NCBI GenBank assembly: GCA_003153475.1
Contig: PLYT01000099.1
Span: 274 to 48,412 of the forward strand
DNA: 48,139 bases
Source: Betaproteobacteria bacterium
Lineage (GTDB): Bacteria; Pseudomonadota; Gammaproteobacteria; Burkholderiales; Casimicrobiaceae
Direction of reading: 5' to 3'
Of the stretch, positions 1 through 8,698 are shown piece after piece. Position 1 is the first letter of the stretch. Each line of letters starts with the position of its first letter. The translations under genes and the position numbers were made by a program. The notes beneath the pieces were generated by a model. That model did no database searches. It saw only the letters and a list, made by a program, of their open reading frames with translations, and was not told the DNA's origin.

Positions 1-1190
1 ATCGGTTCGCCGACCGTGCCGAGCAGCCGCAGACTGGACAGGTCGTGTTTCTTCACCCATGAGTCGCCCCATTTGATGAAGGTGCGAATCGCGGTGGGCG
101 CGGTGTAGAAGATGCTGACCTTGTACTTGTCGATTATCTGCCAGAACCGATCGTTCTCGGGAAAGTTCGGCGCGCCTTCGTACATCACGACCGTCGCACC
201 CGCGGCGAGCGGCCCGTAAACGGTGTAGCTGTGCCCGGTCACCCAGCCGATATCCGCGGTGCACCAGAAAATGTCGTCCTCCTTGAGATCGAACACCCAC
301 TTCATCGTCATCAGCGTGTGCGTCAGATACCCCCCGGTAGTATGCACGACGCCTTTGGGCTTGCCGGTGGTGCCCGAAGTGTAGAGCGTGTACAGCGGAT
401 GCTCGGCGTCGAGCTGCGCGGCCTCGCACTTGCTGCTTTGCGCGGATACGAGTTCGTCCCACCACAGATCGCGGGACTTGCGCATCGCGACCTTGTTGCC
501 GACACGCTTCAGCACCACGACCTTTTGGATCGACGGGCACTTCTTCAGCGCTTCATCGACGTTCTTCTTGAGCTCGACGACCTGTCCGCGGCGCCATCCA
601 CCGTCCGCCGTGATACAGACCTTCGCTTCCGCGTCGTTGATCCGGTCGGCCAGCGCCTCCGACGAGAATCCGGCGAACACGACAGAATGAATCGCGCCGA
701 TTCGCGCGCACGCCAGCATCGCAATCGCCGCCTCGGGCACCAGCGGCATGTAGATCGCCACGCGGTCCCCGTCCTTCACGCCCAGGCTCTTCAGCGCGTT
801 GGCGCATCGCGCAACTTCGTCCGCGAGCATCTGGTAGGTGAGCACGCGCGAGTCGCCGGGTTCGCCCTCCCAAATCAGCGCGGCCTTGTTGCGGCGCGGG
901 CCCTCGAGATGGCGGTCGAGGCAGTTGTACGCGGCGTTGATCGTGCCGCCGAGAAACCATTTCGCGAATGGAAAATTCCACTCGAGCGTTTTGTTAAACG
1001 GCTTGAACCAATGCAGGTTGCGCGCGCATTCGGCCCAAAAAGTTTCCGGATCGTCGGCGGCCTGCCGCCACAACTCCTCGTACTCGGCCTGGCTCTTCAC
1101 CCATGCATGCGCGCTGAACTCGGCGGGCGGTGGAAATTTGCGCGCTTCGTTCAGCGTCGATTCGATATTAGTCGCTTCGTTGGAGGCCAT
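1..1190 (-). CDS. acs: Acetyl-CoA synthetase, C-terminal part cut off by window edge
   Basis: AMP-forming acetate activation (acetate + ATP + CoA to acetyl-CoA), cytoplasmic. About 396 residues are readable and the frame stays open at base 1. The start is the ATG at 1188-1190 ([16 protein letters not shown]). Family landmarks in order are the N-terminal ACS region ([20 protein letters not shown]), [13 protein letters not shown], the P-loop-like motif [20 protein letters not shown] and the downstream [20 protein letters not shown]. The adenylation hinge and the C-terminal acetylatable lysine lie outside the window. It lies 29 nt downstream of the GH57 gene on the same strand, so co-transcription is possible. 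Family identity is certain; acetate versus a close short-chain acid is inferred from the overall match to Acs. Confidence 0.95.
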   Translation of the reverse strand, partial: MASNEATNIESTLNEARKFPPPAEFSAHAWVKSQAEYEELWRQAADDPETFWAECARNLHWFKPFNKTLEWNFPFAKWFLGGTINAAYNCLDRHLEGPRRNKAALIWEGEPGDSRVLTYQMLADEVARCANALKSLGVKDGDRVAIYMPLVPEAAIAMLACARIGAIHSVVFAGFSSEALADRINDAEAKVCITADGGWRRGQVVELKKNVDEALKKCPSIQKVVVLKRVGNKVAMRKSRDLWWDELVSAQSSKCEAAQLDAEHPLYTLYTSGTTGKPKGVVHTTGGYLTHTLMTMKWVFDLKEDDIFWCTADIGWVTGHSYTVYGPLAAGATVVMYEGAPNFPENDRFWQIIDKYKVSIFYTAPTAIRTFIKWGDSWVKKHDLSSLRLLGTVGEP

Positions 1191-1219
1191 CGCGATCGTA
1201 CCCGGCGAACTAGTCTGGA

Positions 1220-2674
1220 TTACACGCGACCGCGAGCTTCGCGCGTTTTCAGGCTCAGGTACAGAGTCGCCGCGTCGCCATTCTCGCGCCGGTTCGAATG
1301 GATATCGCGCAGGCGTTCGAGCAGCTCATTTTCGATGCTCGCCGAATGCTCCGCCGCCAACTCGACCGCGCGCGCGGCCCACCTGAGCACGACCCGCCCC
1401 TCCAGCCCGCCGAAGTCGTCGAAGAACCACGCGCAACTGGTCAGCGCCGCCTGCCCCGCCCGGACCATCTCGAACATCCGAAGCAGCGTCTCGCGATAGC
1501 CCGGGTCCCCGACTTTGTAGCGCCGGAAGAATTCGTCGTGAATCGCCGGATTCGCATCGATCAGCAGCCGGATACCGTCGCGCAGCGCCGCATGATGTTC
1601 CTTCACGAGCGCCGGCGCAAAACGGTCGTAGGTGATCTCGGCGTGATTCTTCACAAAGTCCATCGCCGCGCGGAACGGCCCGCGCCATTCCTGCGAGGTA
1701 TTTGGATCAAAACGGCATCCGCAATTCGAGCGCCAACGCTCGACCCCGTGCGGACAGCTCCACGAGGTCGTCGACGTCATCTCGAACGTCCCGGCCGCGG
1801 GATGCGTCGCCAGATAGTCGGCGCAGTTGGTGAGCACCACGCCGTCGCGGCGCTCGAGCAGTATCAGCGCGCGCGCCAGTTCGGCGGCGCCATGTTTGTT
1901 GTGATGTCCAAACGTTTCGCCGTCCGTCGCGAGCATCAGGGCCGCGCCCTCTTCGAGGCCGAGCGCGGTCACGGCGATCCATTCCGCAAGCCGCGCGCCG
2001 TCGGCCAGTCCGTCGCCGAAGGACGCGGTCGCGGACAATTCGCGGTCGTACCTGAAGACGGCGAGCTCGAAGTCACCGCTCTTCCACGTGAACGGTCCCG
2101 CCGAGCGCGAATCAGCCTTCGGTCCGCGCCATTTTCCCTGGTCCGGTCCGAGGATAATAAATTTGATACCCGCGGCGGCGACCGACGCCAGCGTGTCGTC
2201 GTCGGCAGCACACTCGGGCAGCCACATCCCGGCCGGCTTGCGACCGAAGCGCAGAACAAAATCCTCGACGCCCCACGCTATCTGCAATTCGCGGTCGCGC
2301 GCCGGCAGCAGCGGCAATATCGAATGATTGTACGGCTGCGCGATTGCGTTGCCGCGTCCACCGTGGCGCTCGGCCGAGAGCGCATCGCCGCGCGTCATCG
2401 CACGATACGCCGCCTTGCCATGCACTTGCAGCCAACCCGCCAGCGTCGGCCCGAAGTCGAAGTTCAGCGTTTCGTAGTTATTTCGAACATGCACCACCGG
2501 CCCTTCCATCGCATGCGCATGCGCGTTGGCGGTGTAACATTCGGAGAGAATCCGCTCGTTCCAGTTCTGAAACGGTGCGGCGCCATGTTCGGGGCCGATC
2601 AAACCCGTCCACGGACTCTCACGCGGAGGTTGATAGAAGTGTCCGTGGATAATTACGTAGCGCGGTTCACCCAT
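1220..2674 (-). CDS. GH57 family glycoside hydrolase with shortened DUF3536 region
   Basis: 484 residues. The N-terminus carries the GH57 signature [16 protein letters not shown] (about 7-22). WLPE at 151-154 holds the expected nucleophile Glu154, and [10 protein letters not shown] at 249-258 holds the expected acid/base Asp251. The family acts on alpha-glucans such as glycogen or amylose. Residues from about 300 on, with [11 protein letters not shown] and [15 protein letters not shown], match the start of DUF3536. From memory, GH57-DUF3536 proteins are usually about 800 residues, so this copy appears to lack the distal part. No signal peptide is seen, which fits cytoplasmic storage-glucan metabolism. 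The start is the ATG at 2672-2674, just before the HGHFYQPP motif; no clear Shine-Dalgarno (SD) sequence precedes it. Confidence 0.85.
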   Translation of the reverse strand: MGEPRYVIIHGHFYQPPRESPWTGLIGPEHGAAPFQNWNERILSECYTANAHAHAMEGPVVHVRNNYETLNFDFGPTLAGWLQVHGKAAYRAMTRGDALSAERHGGRGNAIAQPYNHSILPLLPARDRELQIAWGVEDFVLRFGRKPAGMWLPECAADDDTLASVAAAGIKFIILGPDQGKWRGPKADSRSAGPFTWKSGDFELAVFRYDRELSATASFGDGLADGARLAEWIAVTALGLEEGAALMLATDGETFGHHNKHGAAELARALILLERRDGVVLTNCADYLATHPAAGTFEMTSTTSWSCPHGVERWRSNCGCRFDPNTSQEWRGPFRAAMDFVKNHAEITYDRFAPALVKEHHAALRDGIRLLIDANPAIHDEFFRRYKVGDPGYRETLLRMFEMVRAGQAALTSCAWFFDDFGGLEGRVVLRWAARAVELAAEHSASIENELLERLRDIHSNRRENGDAATLYLSLKTREARGRV

Positions 2675-2859
2675 CGAGAACTATGTTGCGCCTCCGGGGC
2701 GGACTGCGATAGCGGCACGCCCGTCCAACAGCAAAACTTATCCGTCCTCTTTGCCGCATTCTGCCATGCTTATCAAGCGGCCGCCGCAAATTGCGCGCTA
2801 TCTATCCACAACTATTGAACAATTCCATCCACAGGGCAGGATTCTTGAAGAGAAGACAC

Positions 2860-2892
2860 CCGAAACCCAATCTGGGTTTCGGACTTCCCGTC
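2860..2892 (+). repeat. Short hairpin repeat (CCGAAACC / GGTTTCGG + ACTTCCCGTC), copy 1
   Basis: CCGAAACCC (2860-2868) pairs with GGGTTTCGG (2874-2882) across a 5-nt loop and is followed by ACTTCCCGTC (2883-2892). The same hairpin-plus-tail recurs at 7261-7312 and, inverted, at 34033-34065. It lies in the 2675-3246 gap, which otherwise holds a large dispersed repeat and no gene. It could be a REP-like element or a terminator; there is no T tract. Confidence 0.6.
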
Positions 2893-2989
2893 TGGTAAGA
2901 ATCAAGAGAATCGCGAATCCCGCGGGAGCGGTCTTCGCTCTCTCATTTCTCCGGGAAAGATCAAACAATCCCGTCCTTTGTTCGGACGC

Positions 2990-3192
2990 CTGCTTCGCGT
3001 CTTCGCGCCAAAACTTCTAACAGGGCGAAGCCCGCATCTTGTTTTTTCTTGTCCTACACCTGGTGCAGGGCTGTGCCCTGCCGGGGGCGGGAAGACGCGA
3101 AACGGGCGCTTCCGAGCGCCACGGCGCAGCCGTACCCGAGGCGGAGCGACCGCGGAGTCGAGGGAAATTGAAAATGCCGCGAGCCCCGCATC
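2990..3192. repeat. Dispersed GC-hairpin element, copy A (mosaic)
   Basis: This copy combines the inverted left half of the element (segments related to CTAACAGGGCG, CCTACACC and GGTGCAGGGCTGTGCCCTGC) with the right half in direct orientation (GACGCGAA..GGGCGCTTCCGAGCGC, ending CGCGAGCCCCGCAT). The rearrangement relative to copies at 24297-24518 and 25798-26012 suggests flipping or recombination between copies. It lies between the GH57 and MaoC genes, and no convincing ORF crosses it. Confidence 0.75.
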
Positions 3193-3246
3193 GGCATTTC
3201 ATCGACATTTCGTCGATAACCCGCGGTCTGCCAGCTATGCGCTCGC

Positions 3247-3669
3247 CTATGCGCAGGCGGCGCGGAAGCTTCCCTTGATTGCCGGCTCGCCTTTCTGGTT
3301 GAGCACGCTAAGCTCGCCCTCGATTTGCTTCTCGCCGTTCTTCTCGACCTTGTTGGTCACCTTGCCGGTGCAGATGACGACGTCGCCGGGCCATACGCGC
3401 GTCGCGAACCGGACTTGGAAGCGGCGCACGTTGCCGATTCCCACGTAGTCGGTCAGCGCCTTCGAAAGCAGCCCCGCGGTGTACATCCCCTGCGCGAAGA
3501 CAGTTGGGATACCGGCGGCCTCGACGAAGGTCTGATCGTAATGCAGCGGCACGAAGTCGCCCGATGCGCCCGCGTAGCGAACGAAATCCGGGCGGGTAAC
3601 TCCCTTGACTTCGAACTTGGGAATCTCGTCGCCGACTTTAACGGATTCGAATTTCAATTTTGCTGCCAT
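3247..3669 (-). CDS. MaoC-like hot-dog dehydratase
   Basis: 140 residues, a single hot-dog domain. The hydratase-2 motif YAGASGDFVPLHYD (about 32-45) carries the catalytic Asp and His of (R)-specific enoyl-CoA hydratases or 3-hydroxyacyl dehydratases. The start ATG at 3667-3669 is preceded by GGAGAAATATC, an acceptable SD. It lies 37 nt downstream of a FAS1-like dehydratase-domain gene. Such pairs (HadA/HadB-like) usually form one heteromeric hydratase, so the two products probably act together in fatty-acid or acyl-CoA metabolism. The substrate cannot be told from sequence. Confidence 0.88.
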   Translation of the reverse strand: MAAKLKFESVKVGDEIPKFEVKGVTRPDFVRYAGASGDFVPLHYDQTFVEAAGIPTVFAQGMYTAGLLSKALTDYVGIGNVRRFQVRFATRVWPGDVVICTGKVTNKVEKNGEKQIEGELSVLNQKGEPAIKGSFRAACA

Positions 3670-3706
3670 GATATTTCTCCAATTGAAAAGTGACTCGAAG
3701 GCGCGC

Positions 3707-4165
3707 CTAGGCCTTTACCGCCTGGCCGGTTTCGATCAGCGTCGCACGCGCGAGGGCGACTTTCTCGCCCTTTTGGTTGGTGTATTCGGTTTCAGTGATC
3801 AGCAGCGTCATCTTGCCGCCACGGCCTCCTTGTTTCTCGAGCACGTCCGCTACTTTGGTGACGCCGGTCAGCGTGTCGCCGACGAAGATCGGCTTGAAGA
3901 ATTCGAATTCCTGCTCGCCGTGCAGGATACGCCGCAAGTCGAAGCCGCCGAAGCCGGGGCTCGAGGTTTCGTCGGTCCAGAACGCGCTGGTCTGCAGAAA
4001 GGTGACGGGAACGGGAACCCCGCCGAGTTCCTTCTTCGCCAGCGCCTGGTCGAAGTAGAGCGGATTGGGATCCTTGATTGCGCGGGCGAACTCGCGAACC
4101 TTGCTCCAATCGACGTGCATCGTGAATGGTTTGCCGGTTTTACCGACGGCACTTTTGTCGGCCAT
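3707..4165 (-). CDS. FAS1-like dehydratase domain protein, partner of MaoC
   Basis: 152 residues with the MaoC-dehydratase N-terminal / FAS1-like hot-dog fold: VREFARAIKDPNPLYFD near residues 23-39, PVPVTFLQTSAFW, then LHGEQEFEFFKPIFVGDTL, which is typical of the family. This half usually lacks the full catalytic pair and completes the active site of its MaoC partner, here encoded 37 nt downstream. The start ATG (4163-4165) follows GGAGAGGATGAATCAAA, a good SD. The two genes form a minus-strand operon ending at 3247. Confidence 0.87.
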   Translation of the reverse strand: MADKSAVGKTGKPFTMHVDWSKVREFARAIKDPNPLYFDQALAKKELGGVPVPVTFLQTSAFWTDETSSPGFGGFDLRRILHGEQEFEFFKPIFVGDTLTGVTKVADVLEKQGGRGGKMTLLITETEYTNQKGEKVALARATLIETGQAVKA

Positions 4166-4379
4166 TTTGATTCATCCTCTCCATATTCGGACTGCCGGAG
4201 CGCTGCCGATCAAGTCCGCTACCATCGCGTCCGCTCGCAAGATCAATTCAGGCACCGGAGAAAATGCCGTACCACGGCGCGCCGCCCGCCGACAAGCGCA
4301 GGGGGCGCAGCACGACGGATTTGCTTGACCTGCCTGCTGGCGGCGGCTGCACACAGTGGATATAAACATTAAGGGCGTC

Positions 4380-5365
4380 ATGGCAGAAAAAGTGGAAGTG
4401 GAGCTGGTAGATCGGACGCAATTTTTACTCGAGCGCGATAACACCACGGCAGGACTCGCGAACCTCCTTGAAGTGAATCGCGCGCTGAGGCGCAACGCTT
4501 GGCCGAAGCCATTCGACGCGACCCGCCATTGCCTGCGCCTAGGAGATGCACGAGATCTGTCGTGGATTCCGAGTGGCACGATTCACTTGGTTGTGACGTC
4601 GCCCCCGTACTGGGTGCTGAAAGAATACCATAAGTCTGATGGTCAGCTTGGAGACGTTCAGGACTACGACCAGTTCCTAGATGAGCTCGATAAAGTTTGG
4701 CGTGAGTGCTTAAGACTCCTCGTACCGGGCGGACGAATTTGCTGCGTTGTTGGCGACGTCTGCGTTCCACGCAAGAAGAGCGGCCGACACTACGTAATGC
4801 CGCTCCATGCAGACATTCAAGTGCGATCCAGAAAACTCGGACTTGACTGCCTCACTCCGATTCTCTGGCACAAAATTGGAAATGGCGTTACCGAGGCTCA
4901 AGGCAACGGCGCCGGCTTTTATGGAAAACCATTTCAGCCCGGAGCGGTCGTCAGGAACGAGATCGAGCATCTTCTGTTTTTCCGTAAACCGGGGGGATAC
5001 CGGTCGGTTACTACCCTCCAAAAGGCGCTTTCGATGCTGACAGGGATGAAATGAAGGCTTGGTTCAGGTCTATCTGGACCGACATCCAGGGCGCATCGAC
5101 GCGCGCGGGTCATCCAGCACCGTTTCCCGCAACTCTAGCCGAGCGACTGATTCGGATGTTCTCGTTCGCCGGTGATATTGTGCTCGATCCGTTCGTAGGA
5201 ACGGGCACAACCTGCCTCGCGGCAATAAACACCGGTCGAAACTCAGTCGGCGTCGATGTCGAGCCGAAATATCTTCGCTTGGCTCATAATCGGCTTGTGA
5301 CAGAGATCGCCAAACCGCGATACATCTGCGCTACCAACCTGGATATCTCCCGCGAGGGCTTCTGA
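4380..5365 (+). pseudogene. DNA methyltransferase (N4-cytosine/N6-adenine type), split by a frameshift near 5040
   Basis: The first frame (4380-5054) has motif IV TSPPYW (about residues 73-78) and reads to KPGGYRSVTTLQKALSMLT before an early TGA. The second frame (through 5051-5365) continues the family with WFRSIWTDIQGASTR, HPAPFPATLAERLIRMFS and the AdoMet motif DPFVGTGTTCLAA. Motif IV preceding the FxGxG motif indicates a permuted (beta-like) enzyme; SPPYW favours m4C but does not prove it. One added base around 5036-5042 would join LSMLT to RDEMKAW in frame. The break is either genuine inactivation or an assembly error. The start is the ATG at 4380 after AAGGGC; an in-frame ATG at 4356 is the alternative. 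Base composition is visibly lower in GC than the flanks, suggesting transfer. Confidence 0.8.
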
Positions 5366-5382
5366 CGAGGGAGCCGCTGAAC

Positions 5383-6102
5383 TTGGAATACCGTTTGCTC
5401 GAGGCATTCAGGCGCGCTTTCGAAGGTAAACCATATCTGCACCGCGATTCCTCGGTTGGCGATCGAATCGCGCAATTTCTTTATGAAGACCTCTTTCAAC
5501 TGCGCACATCCAGAACTCTCGTAAGCAGAATCAAAAGCGGCGAGGTCGCGCTGAACTCACGGAATGAGCGCGTAGGCATAAAGGCGAGAAGAGGCGACGG
5601 CACGCTCGGCGAGCGAGTTCCTGGAACCAAATTGATTGTAGATCAGGGTTTTCAAGTACCAAGAGGTCATATAGCGACCGTCGAAATTGGCACGAAAGTA
5701 AAAGTCCTCGCCAAGTCGATGATAAAGCAGTTTGACCGCGTCAAGAGAGATCTCATAGGCCAAGTCGCGGAATTCAAAACTGGTGGCGGAACGCCGATAT
5801 GCGTTGGCATCGTCGGGATCAACTGGGCGGCGCGCTATCACTCGTTCGACGGGGAAAAGGAATATGACACCAAGGGCACATCATTGGAGCCACATCCAGT
5901 AAAGGAAGCCGAGAAGGCCGGGGAGCGGCTTGAGCGCGAAGCCAAGCCCGCATTCGATGAGTTCTTAATTCTTCGCTATCGAGCAACCAACGCGGAACCC
6001 TTCCCATTTGAGTGGGTGGATGAAGCTGCTACGGCAATGGCCTACGGTGCACTTCTGATTAGAGTATCAAGAAAATACGACCAACTTTTCGGACGACAAT
6101 GA
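5383..6102 (+). CDS. Probable restriction endonuclease partner of the methyltransferase
   Basis: 239 residues with a TTG start (5383-5385) about 10 nt after GAGGGAG. It begins 17 nt after the methyltransferase and overlaps the next gene by 4 nt, so the three form one transcript. I do not recognise a named enzyme. The conserved-looking core is LIVDQGFQVPRGHIATVEIG followed by TKVKVLAKSMIKQFDRV (about residues 84-120), then GGGTPICVGIVGIN. An acidic residue in a strand followed by a lysine-bearing segment (Glu101, Lys105/Lys107) is loosely compatible with a PD-(D/E)xK nuclease, and the position next to a methylase supports that. The catalytic assignment is inference. Lower GC than the surrounding DNA. 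Confidence 0.55.
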   Translation: MEYRLLEAFRRAFEGKPYLHRDSSVGDRIAQFLYEDLFQLRTSRTLVSRIKSGEVALNSRNERVGIKARRGDGTLGERVPGTKLIVDQGFQVPRGHIATVEIGTKVKVLAKSMIKQFDRVKRDLIGQVAEFKTGGGTPICVGIVGINWAARYHSFDGEKEYDTKGTSLEPHPVKEAEKAGERLEREAKPAFDEFLILRYRATNAEPFPFEWVDEAATAMAYGALLIRVSRKYDQLFGRQ

Positions 6103-6362
6103 ATATTTTTGTTTGCCCAAAATGCGGATACGGCAATATCAACGAGCTGTCACTGTGCGTCGTGATGCATCGAGTAACCGAATGGGAGCCTTCCGGCAGC
6201 CCCAAGGAATTTGGCGAACCCGAAGTCGATTGGGAATCTGAAATGCCGTACGATTCGCTGGGGCTACCCCATCGGGCACCGAAAGTGACGCTCGAATGTT
6301 GCCGCTGCGGCGAACAATTCGAAAAGCCCAAGCCCGCAGAGAGCGCTCGACGAATAGCTTGA
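6099..6362 (+). CDS. Small zinc-ribbon protein in the restriction-modification island
   Basis: 87 residues. Two Cys pairs, CPKCG (6-10) and CCRCG (about 70-74), flank an acidic middle (GEPEVDWESEMPYDSLGLP), as expected for a split zinc ribbon. The ATG overlaps the stop of the putative endonuclease (ATGA), so translation is probably coupled. I recognise no family. It might be an accessory DNA-binding or control factor of the locus, or cargo of the same transferred segment. No helix-turn-helix like that of classical C proteins is visible. Confidence 0.6.
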   Translation: MNIFVCPKCGYGNINELSLCVVMHRVTEWEPSGSPKEFGEPEVDWESEMPYDSLGLPHRAPKVTLECCRCGEQFEKPKPAESARRIA

Positions 6363-6392
6363 CTTTCTCCTTGTTGAGCCGAATTTAGTCGG

Positions 6393-7169
6393 CTACTCGG
6401 CGGCGCGGGGTGCGTCGCCGCCGTCAACAATCAGCAATGCGCCCGTGATGTAGCTCGCAGCCTCCGACGCCAGGAACAGGCACGGAAACGCGATTTCCTC
6501 GACCCGTCCGAATCGCCCGAGCGCGCGCGACCGCGCCACCATCTCCTTGACCTTCGGATTTGGCCATACGCGTGGCGCCGCCCCTTCGGTGTCGATAGGC
6601 CCCGGCGCGATACAGTTGACGCGGATTCCCTTCGAGCCCCATTCGCCGGCGTGCGAGACCGTCAGGTTGATAACGCCCGCCTTTGCCGCGCCGTACGGGA
6701 GCATCGTCGGCGATCCGTGTACTCCCGCCGTCGACGAAATATTGATAATCGAGCCGCCGCTCTTCTGTTCGATAAGCTGGCGGGCCGCCGACTTCGAGCA
6801 GAAAAACACGCCGTCGAGGTTGATTCCCACCACCGCGCGCCATCCGTTGGGCGAAAGATTCAGCGTCGGGGTGGTGATACTGGCGCCGTGATTGTTGATC
6901 AGCACGTCAACACGGCCGAATTGCTTGACCGCCTCGGCCACCATCTTGTCGCATTGCTCGGCGTCGCGGACATCGACCGGCGTCATCTCGCACTTCCCGC
7001 CGGCATGCCGGATTTCGTCGCGCACTCTTTCCAGGTTCTCGACCTTGCGGCTGGCTATAAGCACCGGCGCACCGCGCGCCGCGAATTCCTTGGCGATCGA
7101 CTCTCCGATACCGGTACCGCCGCCGGTCACGATCGTTACTTTACCTTCGACACTGAATGGATTCTTCAA
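6393..7169 (-). CDS. Short-chain dehydrogenase/reductase (SDR)
   Basis: Classical NAD(P)-dependent SDR of 258 residues. Features in order are the Rossmann motif TGGGTGIG (15-22), NNHGA (NNAG variant, about 92-96), ISSTAGVHG with the catalytic Ser, YGAAK (Tyr159, Lys163) and the terminal ALLIVDGGDAP. I chose the TTG at 7167-7169 because AAGGAG sits 7 nt upstream; the frame is open 16 codons further but with no better signal. The neighbouring plus-strand island ends 30 nt away. The substrate is unknown; 3-oxoacyl or alcohol oxidoreduction is typical. Confidence 0.9.
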   Translation of the reverse strand: MKNPFSVEGKVTIVTGGGTGIGESIAKEFAARGAPVLIASRKVENLERVRDEIRHAGGKCEMTPVDVRDAEQCDKMVAEAVKQFGRVDVLINNHGASITTPTLNLSPNGWRAVVGINLDGVFFCSKSAARQLIEQKSGGSIINISSTAGVHGSPTMLPYGAAKAGVINLTVSHAGEWGSKGIRVNCIAPGPIDTEGAAPRVWPNPKVKEMVARSRALGRFGRVEEIAFPCLFLASEAASYITGALLIVDGGDAPRAAE

Positions 7170-7260
7170 AATGAAACTCCTTGCTGGGATCGAGAAATAT
7201 ATCGCACTGTTCGGCAAGAATCGCGAGGGCCGCGCAGCGAGGCGAGCAAGGCGCAGATTC

Positions 7261-7312
7261 CCGAAACCTCATCGCGAAGCGACGGGTGAAAAAGGGTTTC
7301 CGACTTCCCGTC
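7261..7312 (+). repeat. Short hairpin repeat, copy 2
   Basis: CCGAAACCTC (7261-7270) and GGGTTTCCGACTTCCCGTC (7294-7312) match the other two copies apart from one change in the right arm and a longer loop of 23 nt. It occupies the 198-nt gap between the MFS and SDR genes, which holds no other feature I can support. Confidence 0.55.
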
Positions 7313-7367
7313 TTGATAAGAAGCGAAGCGATCGGCGGGTGTGGAGAGCAGAACGGTGGGCGAGCGA

Positions 7368-8594
7368 TCACGCCGCGGAGTCCAGGTTGCGGCCCAGGCG
7401 CTCGCTGCCGAGCATTATCACGACCGCCGCCGTCACCATCACCAGAGCCGCGACTCCCGCCAGCGTCGCCGGATAACCGTAGCGCTGCGCAAGCACCGCC
7501 TGACTGACTGCCGCGCCTGACGCGAGCAGCACGCCGGTCTGATACGCGAGTCCCGAGAACAGTCCGCGCACTTCGGGCGGCGACAGTTCCGTCAGATGCG
7601 CGGGGATTACGCCCCATGCGCCCTGCACCATAAACTGCATAACGAACGCGCCGATCGTCAGCACAACCAGCGTGCTCGGATAAATCCAGAGCGGGATGAC
7701 CAAGCCGGCGCAGACGACCGCGGTCGCCATCGCACGCCGCCGCCCGATCCGGTCGGACAGAAAGCCGAAGGTCAGGCCGCCGAGCAGCGCGCCGACGTTA
7801 TAGATGAGCGCGATGGTCGCGACGGTGCGGGTGTCCAGCCCGCGCGCTTTTTCGAGAAACGTCGGATACATATCCTGCGTGCCGTGCGACACGAAGTTCA
7901 TCGCGGTCATCAGGAGGCACAGGTAGAGGAACAGGCGCAGGTTGTCGCGAATCGCGTGGCGAATCTGTGCCATGTCGGGCCGGGTGCGCGCCCACGCTTC
8001 GGACTCGGGCACTTTGGTGCGGATATAGACAGTCAGCAGCGCGGGCGCGCCGCCGATGAAGAACATCGCGCGCCATCCGAAATGCGGAAACACAAAGAAG
8101 AACGCCGCCGCCGCAAGCAGGTAGCCGACTGCGTAGCCCTCCTGCAGCAGGCCCGAGAAAAATCCGCGCCATCGCGGCGACACCGCTTCCATCGCGAGCG
8201 ACGCGCCGACGCCCCACTCGCCGCCCATCGCGATTCCGTAAACCGCGCGCAGAAACAGGAACCATCCGTAACTCGGCGCCAGGCCGCTCAGCACTTCGAC
8301 GACGGAGTAGAAGACCACGTCGATCATCAGCGGGATGCGGCGGCCGTAGCGGTCGGCGATCCAGCCGAAGACCAGTGCGCCGACGGGGCGCAGCGCGAGC
8401 GTGGCGGTGATGGTGAATGCGATGTGCGAGAGCGGGCGATGGAATTCGCGGGCGATAGCGGGCATCACGAATACGAGGACGAAGAAGTCGAAGGCGTCGA
8501 GCGCCCAGCCGAGAAAACTGGCGAGCAGCGTGTGCGCGGCCTCGGCGGACGTGATCGAGCGCTCGGGCGCGTCGGACAGAGCGGCAGGCGGCAT
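7368..8594 (-). CDS. MFS transporter, organic acid/sugar symporter-like
   Basis: About 408 residues from the ATG at 8592-8594; a TTG three codons earlier is the alternative. Twelve hydrophobic segments, the loop 2-3 motif GWIADRYGRR, its second-half counterpart GFLSDRIGRRR, and DAFDFFVLVFVMPAIAREF in helix 1 resemble the sialate/lactate and aromatic-acid:H+ symporter groups. It is an inner-membrane secondary transporter. The neighbouring carboxylesterase (gap about 100 nt, same strand, upstream) may supply its substrate, but this is only positional inference. Confidence 0.88.
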   Translation of the reverse strand: MPPAALSDAPERSITSAEAAHTLLASFLGWALDAFDFFVLVFVMPAIAREFHRPLSHIAFTITATLALRPVGALVFGWIADRYGRRIPLMIDVVFYSVVEVLSGLAPSYGWFLFLRAVYGIAMGGEWGVGASLAMEAVSPRWRGFFSGLLQEGYAVGYLLAAAAFFFVFPHFGWRAMFFIGGAPALLTVYIRTKVPESEAWARTRPDMAQIRHAIRDNLRLFLYLCLLMTAMNFVSHGTQDMYPTFLEKARGLDTRTVATIALIYNVGALLGGLTFGFLSDRIGRRRAMATAVVCAGLVIPLWIYPSTLVVLTIGAFVMQFMVQGAWGVIPAHLTELSPPEVRGLFSGLAYQTGVLLASGAAVSQAVLAQRYGYPATLAGVAALVMVTAAVVIMLGSERLGRNLDSAA

Positions 8595-8698
8595 GGCGTG
8601 CAATGATTAGTCGAAGTGCCGACGCTGCGAAAGGCGCGCGGCCCGCGCCGTGAACCGCGGACTTGGCCGAGCGACCGGCTCGAACGATCCCCGCGCGC

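Noticed and set aside
2800-2840. DnaA-box-like TATCCACA motifs suggesting an origin
   Set aside because: Only two imperfect motifs, no cluster, no dnaA or dnaN nearby and no strong AT-rich unwinding region.
4990-5000. G6 run in the methyltransferase as the frameshift site
   Set aside because: Conserved KPGGYRSVTTLQ continues correctly after it; the break is about 45 nt further.
7141-7217. SDR start at the upstream codon (7217)
   Set aside because: The TTG at 7167-7169 has AAGGAG at 7 nt and begins right before the conserved fold; the extra 16 residues have no family match.
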